Shown here: positions 60,143 through 64,000 of the stretch, in pieces | Numbering within the stretch: position 1 is the first letter of the stretch | Layout: each line of letters begins with the position of its first letter | NCBI RefSeq assembly: GCF_017312485.1 | Contig: NZ_BMBA01000005.1 | Coordinates: 121,966 to 185,965, forward strand | Source of the DNA: Clostridium zeae | GTDB taxonomy: Bacteria; Bacillota; Clostridia; Clostridiales; Clostridiaceae | Length of the DNA: 64,000 nucleotides | Direction of reading: 5' to 3' | Program-made: the position numbers and the translations under genes | The notes under the pieces: model-generated | Database searches by the model: none | What the model saw: the letters and a program-made list of their open reading frames with translations, nothing else | What the model was told of the DNA's origin: nothing

Positions 60143-62149
60143 TTATTCATTCTTTAGGTATTTATCAAACCATTGCGTTATTTCTGTAAGCCTTCTAACT
60201 CTATGTCTAGGTTTGCCGCTTCTACTCAATTCATGATTTTCTCCCTTAAACATACAAAGCCTTGTTTCTACTCCATGGTATTTTAATGCAGTAAACATTT
60301 GAAGAGCTTCAGGAATCCAGCATCTATAATCTTCGTTTGAATGTAGGAATAGTGTTGGTGTTTTTACCTTATCTGCATATTTTAGTGGGGAGTGAAACCA
60401 TACTTTTTCATAATCGCTCCAAGGTGTTGCTGCAGTTTGATCTGTTCCAAAGAAATAACCTATATCTGTAGTTCCAAAAAAAGAAGTCCAGTTTGAGATG
60501 CTTCTTTGAGAAGCAGCAGCCTTAAATCTATCTGTGTGGCCAATTATCCAGTTAGTCATAAATCCGCCATAAGAACCTCCAGTTACACCAACCCTTGACG
60601 AATCTATAAAAGGATATCTTTTTAATACCTCATCAGTAAATTTCATAATATCTTCATAATCTATAGTTCCATACTTTCCTCTAATATCAGCAAACTCATC
60701 GCCTTTTCCATCGCTTCCTCTAGGGTTACAGAAAAATACTGTATATCCTTCGCTAGCTAAGTATTGCATCTCGTGGAAGAATACTGTGCCGTATACTGTT
60801 TTAGGGCCGCCATGTATATCTAATATTGCAGGATATTTTTTGGTTTCATCAAAATCTACAGGCTTAATAACCCAGCCATCTATTATTATGCCTGGCTCTG
60901 TTTCAATACTTACCTTCTCTGGAGAAGAAATAGACTTTTCTGATTTAACCCAATCATTAAAAGTAGTCAATTTTTCAGCAGTATTATTAGCTACAGTATA
61001 AATTTCTTGAAGAGAATCAGTAGTCATTCCTATGAATAATACATCATCGTTATTTATACTTATGCCGTCAACAGTTCCATTTCCGTTAGTTAGAGTTTTT
61101 ATATTTCCGTTAACATCTATCTTATTTAATAAAGAGTTATCATTTTCTGTTGTTATAAAATATAAGGATTCTCCTTCGATTTGCATTGTTACTGAACCAG
61201 CATATCTACAGTCTGAGCCTACAGAGTTATCTAAAGCTTTATCAAAATCAGGTGTAATACATTTTTGCACAAAATTATCTAATTCAATAGTATAGAACTT
61301 TGAATTTTCATTTATACCGTATTTAGACATATCTGTTGCTGCCACTATAAGTTTATTAGTAGATATAAAGTTTGCAAACCTATTGCTCATAGGCAATGTT
61401 TGAGGAACTACAGTGAACTTTTTTTCTTTTAAATCATATATCGAGATTATGTTTGTAAGTGGCATTTTATCTTTAAAATTATAGCTTAGTATTACAAGCT
61501 TATTTTTGATTGCATCTAAGTCAAAGAAATCAACATTTGTAGCTTCGTCTGTAATAGCTTCAACTTTTTGTGTTGCAGCATCAAATAAATATAGTCTTGT
61601 TCTTTGATTTCTAGTGAATCCACCTCCATTTAGCCAAAATGGTATTTCTTCAAGTATTTCATAATCTTCTTCTTCTTTTCTTCTGTTTAATTCTTTTTGT
61701 TTTTCATCAGAATTTAAATAAGCTAAATCAGTTTCATTAGGGCTATAATCTGAAGTAAATACGTAAAGGTTCTCATTAATTTGTTTTATAGAGTTTACAG
61801 ATTTAGGGATAGTAAATAGTTTAACTGCTTCTCCACCATGGATATTAATCTTATAATATTGAGTGAACTCTTCTCCACTCTTAAGCTTTTCTTTATCCTT
61901 AGAATCTCTTTGGCCAGGGAAAATTATATTTTCAGAATCAAGCCATAAAAAGCTCTTTTCAGAATCAAAAGCTGTAAGTCTATATTTAGAATTGTTTTTT
62001 AAGTCAAGAACCCATAAATTTGACAGATATTTGTTATCCTCAAGATCTGCTTGGTGTACTACAAAGCAAGCATGGTTACCATCAGGTGAATGCTTTAATG
62101 AAGATAAAAAAGTATACTTAGTGAAATCATCAATTTTTATTTTTTCCAT
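60143..62149 (-). CDS. S9 family (prolyl oligopeptidase-like) peptidase
   Basis: A 668-residue serine peptidase. The N-terminal 400 residues form a beta-propeller (repeated YxxNI/LYLFD-type strands). The C-terminal alpha/beta hydrolase domain has Ser near residue 525 in VTGGSYGGFMTNW, Asp in LHSNEDYRCWIP and His in KGENHELSRSGKP, and AILDIHGGPKTVYG forms the oxyanion loop. The GGSYGG-H-E-L-S-R-x-G-x-P-R pattern fits acylaminoacyl-peptidase/YuxL-type enzymes. No signal peptide, so cytoplasmic. GGAGG precedes the ATG. Confidence 0.92.
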   Translation of the reverse strand: MEKIKIDDFTKYTFLSSLKHSPDGNHACFVVHQADLEDNKYLSNLWVLDLKNNSKYRLTAFDSEKSFLWLDSENIIFPGQRDSKDKEKLKSGEEFTQYYKINIHGGEAVKLFTIPKSVNSIKQINENLYVFTSDYSPNETDLAYLNSDEKQKELNRRKEEEDYEILEEIPFWLNGGGFTRNQRTRLYLFDAATQKVEAITDEATNVDFFDLDAIKNKLVILSYNFKDKMPLTNIISIYDLKEKKFTVVPQTLPMSNRFANFISTNKLIVAATDMSKYGINENSKFYTIELDNFVQKCITPDFDKALDNSVGSDCRYAGSVTMQIEGESLYFITTENDNSLLNKIDVNGNIKTLTNGNGTVDGISINNDDVLFIGMTTDSLQEIYTVANNTAEKLTTFNDWVKSEKSISSPEKVSIETEPGIIIDGWVIKPVDFDETKKYPAILDIHGGPKTVYGTVFFHEMQYLASEGYTVFFCNPRGSDGKGDEFADIRGKYGTIDYEDIMKFTDEVLKRYPFIDSSRVGVTGGSYGGFMTNWIIGHTDRFKAAASQRSISNWTSFFGTTDIGYFFGTDQTAATPWSDYEKVWFHSPLKYADKVKTPTLFLHSNEDYRCWIPEALQMFTALKYHGVETRLCMFKGENHELSRSGKPRHRVRRLTEITQWFDKYLKNE

Positions 62150-62189
62150 ATATTAATCCTCCATTCAATTTATACCAGTAATACTTGCG

Positions 62190-62222
62190 AAAAAAGGGGA
62201 GAGTTACAGTAACCCTGCCCTT
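62190..62222 (-). terminator. Terminator of ilvE
   Basis: On the minus strand AAGGGCAGGGTTAC pairs with GTAACTCTCCCCTT with a few mismatches, followed by a T-run. Confidence 0.78.
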
Positions 62223-62233
62223 AATAAAATACT

Positions 62234-63259
62234 TTATTTAACTTCTACAATCCATCCTTCAGGTGCTTCTTTGTCACCAAATTGAATTCCCGAAAGGGTG
62301 TCGTAAAGTTCTTTAGTAATTGGTCCTACTTCTGTTTCACTATGGAATACATGAAGTTTATCTTTATAGAAGATTCCACCTATTGGTGTTATTACAGCTG
62401 CAGTTCCGCAAGCTCCTGCTTCTTTGAATTCATCTATATTATCTATAAAGACATCTCTTTCTTCAGCTTCTAAGCCTAAATATTCTTTAGCTAAATGAAG
62501 CAAGGAATACTTAGTTATGCTAGGAAGTATGGATGGTGAATCAGGTGTTATAAATTTATTATCCTTTGTTATACCAAAGAAATTAGCAGCTCCAACTTCT
62601 TCAATCTTAGTATGTGTTGCTGGATCTAGATAAATACAATCTGCATAACCACCCTTGGCTGCTAGTTCATGAGGATGTAGACTTGCAGCATAGTTTCCAC
62701 CAACCTTAGCTGCACCAGTACCGTAAGGTGCTGCTCTATCATAATCTGAAATTATAAAGTTTACAGGAGTTATTCCACCTTTGAAATAAGCACCTACAGG
62801 TATGCAAAATACGCAGAATATATATTCAGGTGCAGGTTTTACCCCAATGTTATTGCCAACACCTATTACGAAAGGTCTTAGATATAATGTTGCACCAGTG
62901 CCATAGGGTGGAACAAAATGTTCATTTGCTTTAACAACTTGAATGCAAGCATCTATAAACTTTTCTTCAGATATTTCTGGCATTAATAATCTGCTACAGC
63001 TTGCAGCCATTCTTTTTGCATTTTGATCAGGTCTGAAAAGTTGGATTTTTCCTTCTTTAGTTCTATATGCTTTTAATCCCTCAAAGCATTGTTGACCATA
63101 ATGTAAAGCTGTTGAAGCTTCGCTTATTGAAAGCATGTTATCCTCAACAAGTGCTCCATCATCCCATTTTCCGTCTTTCCATTTAGAAACATAACGGAAA
63201 TCTGTTTTGATATAATTAAACCCCAATGTACTCCAATCAATATTTACTTCTTTAGACAT
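62234..63259 (-). CDS. ilvE: Branched-chain amino acid aminotransferase
   Basis: A 341-residue fold-type IV PLP aminotransferase that transfers the amino group between glutamate and the 2-oxo acids of Leu, Ile and Val. Markers include [32 protein letters not shown], the PLP Lys in [14 protein letters not shown], and the C-terminal [14 protein letters not shown]. It matches the class with an SxLHYGQQ... motif (type II BCAT). ATG 63259 follows AGGGGG; the ORF continues 22 codons upstream into a repeat copy and is not used. Monocistronic. Confidence 0.94.
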   Translation of the reverse strand: MSKEVNIDWSTLGFNYIKTDFRYVSKWKDGKWDDGALVEDNMLSISEASTALHYGQQCFEGLKAYRTKEGKIQLFRPDQNAKRMAASCSRLLMPEISEEKFIDACIQVVKANEHFVPPYGTGATLYLRPFVIGVGNNIGVKPAPEYIFCVFCIPVGAYFKGGITPVNFIISDYDRAAPYGTGAAKVGGNYAASLHPHELAAKGGYADCIYLDPATHTKIEEVGAANFFGITKDNKFITPDSPSILPSITKYSLLHLAKEYLGLEAEERDVFIDNIDEFKEAGACGTAAVITPIGGIFYKDKLHVFHSETEVGPITKELYDTLSGIQFGDKEAPEGWIVEVK

Positions 63260-63308
63260 TAAAAAGCCCCCTGTTCTATAAATTATACTTTTAAGTTCCT
63301 GTGATATA

Positions 63309-63404
63309 GATGAACTACTTAACACTTAAATTCATATTTTCAAATTATCTTACTAGAAACCGTAGGAGTTTTGAAAATATTTTTAGCATTGAAGCAATTC
63401 ATCT
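63309..63404 (-). repeat. Palindromic ~95-bp repeat, copy G (inverted)
   Basis: Outer arms GATGAACTACTT and AAGCAATTCATC pair with two mismatches. The inner stem ATATTTTCAAA/TTTGAAAATAT is nearly perfect, and the apex CTAGAAACCGTAGGAG reads GGTTTCT on the minus strand, the same orientation as copy B. It lies about 50 bp upstream of the ilvE start, so it may be transcribed in the ilvE leader. Confidence 0.87.
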
Positions 63405-63608
63405 TTAATTTTATCACTTTTAGTTACAATGTAAAATAAACTTTTTCCTTTCGAAGTAATTAAGATAGTTTTTGTCTAAATATGTAGTATAGTTACCAAA
63501 GCATACATTTTTTTAACTTAAAATAGGGATATTTCAACTAAACTGCGTGTTTTTTAACTGATTTGTAGTAAAAGTAGTTAAATTGTTTATTAATTATCAA
63601 AAAATATA

Positions 63609-63637
63609 TTGATTTCAAGTAAATCCTCTAATATACT
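63609..63637 (+). promoter_or_regulatory. cysC: Promoter of cysC
   Basis: TTGATT (63609-63614), a 17-base spacer and TATACT (63632-63637). Transcription would start near 63644 and give a leader of about 155 bases. Confidence 0.55.
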
Positions 63638-63643
63638 TAATTT

Positions 63644-63800
63644 AATAAAATAAAACTTATCGGAATAGTTGGTAATTTAAATTAATAAATTACAGAAGGT
63701 CTACGATTCATGGTTTTCGGTACTTATTGGCGAGCTTACTCAGCTAATCTGAGCGTAAATGTTAATTTCATAACAAAAATAATTTTGGGGAGGTCTAGCT
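63644..63800 (+). promoter_or_regulatory. Structured leader of cysC, unassigned
   Basis: The leader has two visible hairpins, GTAATTT/AAATTAC (about 63671-63694) and TTACTCAG-CTAAT-CTGAGCGTAA (about 63736-63758). It lacks the S-box (SAM-I) and T-box consensus motifs. GGGGAGG before the ATG is the ribosome site. It could be a regulatory RNA, unproved. Confidence 0.35.
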
Positions 63801-64000
63801 ATGAATATTAACAATAATGCTAATATAGTCTGGCACAATACCAGTATTAGCAGAGAAGACAGGGAACAGCTATTAAATCAAAAAGGCATTCTACTATGGT
63901 TTACTGGATTTTCAGGTTCTGGTAAATCCACAGTTGCAAACGCATTAAGTGTAAAGTTGCACAATGATTCTTATCTAACCTATTTATTAGATGGGGACAA
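63801..64000 (+). CDS. cysC: Adenylylsulfate kinase, N-terminal part
   Basis: The first 66 codons of a gene running off the right edge. VWHNTSISREDREQLLNQKG and LLWFTGFSGSGKSTVANAL (P-loop GFSGSGKST) are diagnostic of APS kinase, which phosphorylates adenosine 5'-phosphosulfate to PAPS. The last bases enter YLLDGDN, the DGDN/DGDNVR substrate motif. ATG 63801 follows GGGGAGG. Whether it belongs to sulfate assimilation or to sulfation cannot be told from this fragment. Confidence 0.9.
   Translation, partial: MNINNNANIVWHNTSISREDREQLLNQKGILLWFTGFSGSGKSTVANALSVKLHNDSYLTYLLDGD

Noticed and set aside
63260-63325. N-terminal extension of ilvE (22 extra codons)
   Set aside because: The extension is Ser-rich, enters the palindromic repeat and has no ribosome site, while the ATG at 63259 has AGGGGG and matches the usual BCAT N-terminus.
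63644-63800. S-box, T-box or purine riboswitch before cysC
   Set aside because: I looked for the SAM-I GGTGGAGGGA core, the T-box GGTGGNACC sequence and purine-type loops and found none. It is kept only as an unassigned leader.

Overview
The window is AT-rich chromosomal DNA of a spore-forming anaerobe, most likely a Clostridium in the strict sense. The reasons are strong Shine-Dalgarno sites with many TTG and GTG starts, a one-chain pyruvate:ferredoxin oxidoreductase, rubrerythrin beside PerR, a DUF3787 spore-surface protein and a BclA/BclB-like exosporium domain. I see no rRNA, tRNA, CRISPR array, transposase or prophage gene.

Layout. 1-4.5 kb: the tail of a MATE transporter, a PHP phosphoesterase divergent from an RpiR regulator, a HAD phosphatase, a YdjC-type deacetylase and an Rrf2 regulator. 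4.9-6.2 kb: a membrane protein and a coiled-coil protein of unknown function. 6.3-10 kb: a TetR regulator and an FtsX-type ABC pair, with three operators at the promoter. 10.2-16 kb: oppABCDF. 16-19 kb: a 2-hydroxyacid dehydrogenase, a metallo-beta-lactamase-fold protein and a nitroreductase. 19-22 kb: a peroxide/oxygen defence island (sod, rubrerythrin, dps, perR). 22-27.4 kb: a NarL-type two-component system and a three-gene ABC-2 exporter. 27.5-36.4 kb: an aldo/keto reductase, a glutaredoxin-like protein, threonine aldolase, three secreted wall-active enzymes and an alpha/beta hydrolase. 36.6-42.3 kb: a small spore protein, PFOR and a chemoreceptor. 42.7-46.6 kb: a probable metal-homeostasis set (YcgQ- and YcgR-like membrane proteins, two COG0523 GTPases). 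46.8-50.1 kb: two exported proteins divergent from an OmpR-type two-component system. 50.2-54.9 kb: RpiR, Gfo/Idh/MocA, EamA, an unusual cis-prenyltransferase and an Asn/Gln-rich lipoprotein. 55-59.3 kb: the trehalose operon with TreR. 59.3-64 kb: the exosporium-like protein, an S9 peptidase, ilvE and the start of cysC.

The most unusual structure is a family of intergenic, imperfectly palindromic repeats of about 95 bp. There are five full copies (4796, 19125, 20693, 44565, 63309) and two partial or junction forms (20791, 45412). They share the outer arms GATGnnCCACTT and AAGTGGnnCATC, an inner TTTTCAAA/TTTGAAAA stem and a GGGTTCT-like apex that shows orientation. Copies flank the sod-rubrerythrin pair and the small COG0523 paralogue, and one lies in the ilvE leader. 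Several promoters carry clear operator candidates: three TGACT-N4-AGTCA sites for TetR, three TreR boxes, a 7-1-7 Fur-family-like palindrome at the COG0523 gene, TGAAA-N5-TTTC sites at the rpiR divergon, and an 11-bp-phased direct repeat before the OmpR-type regulator. All functions are read from sequence alone, without database searches.
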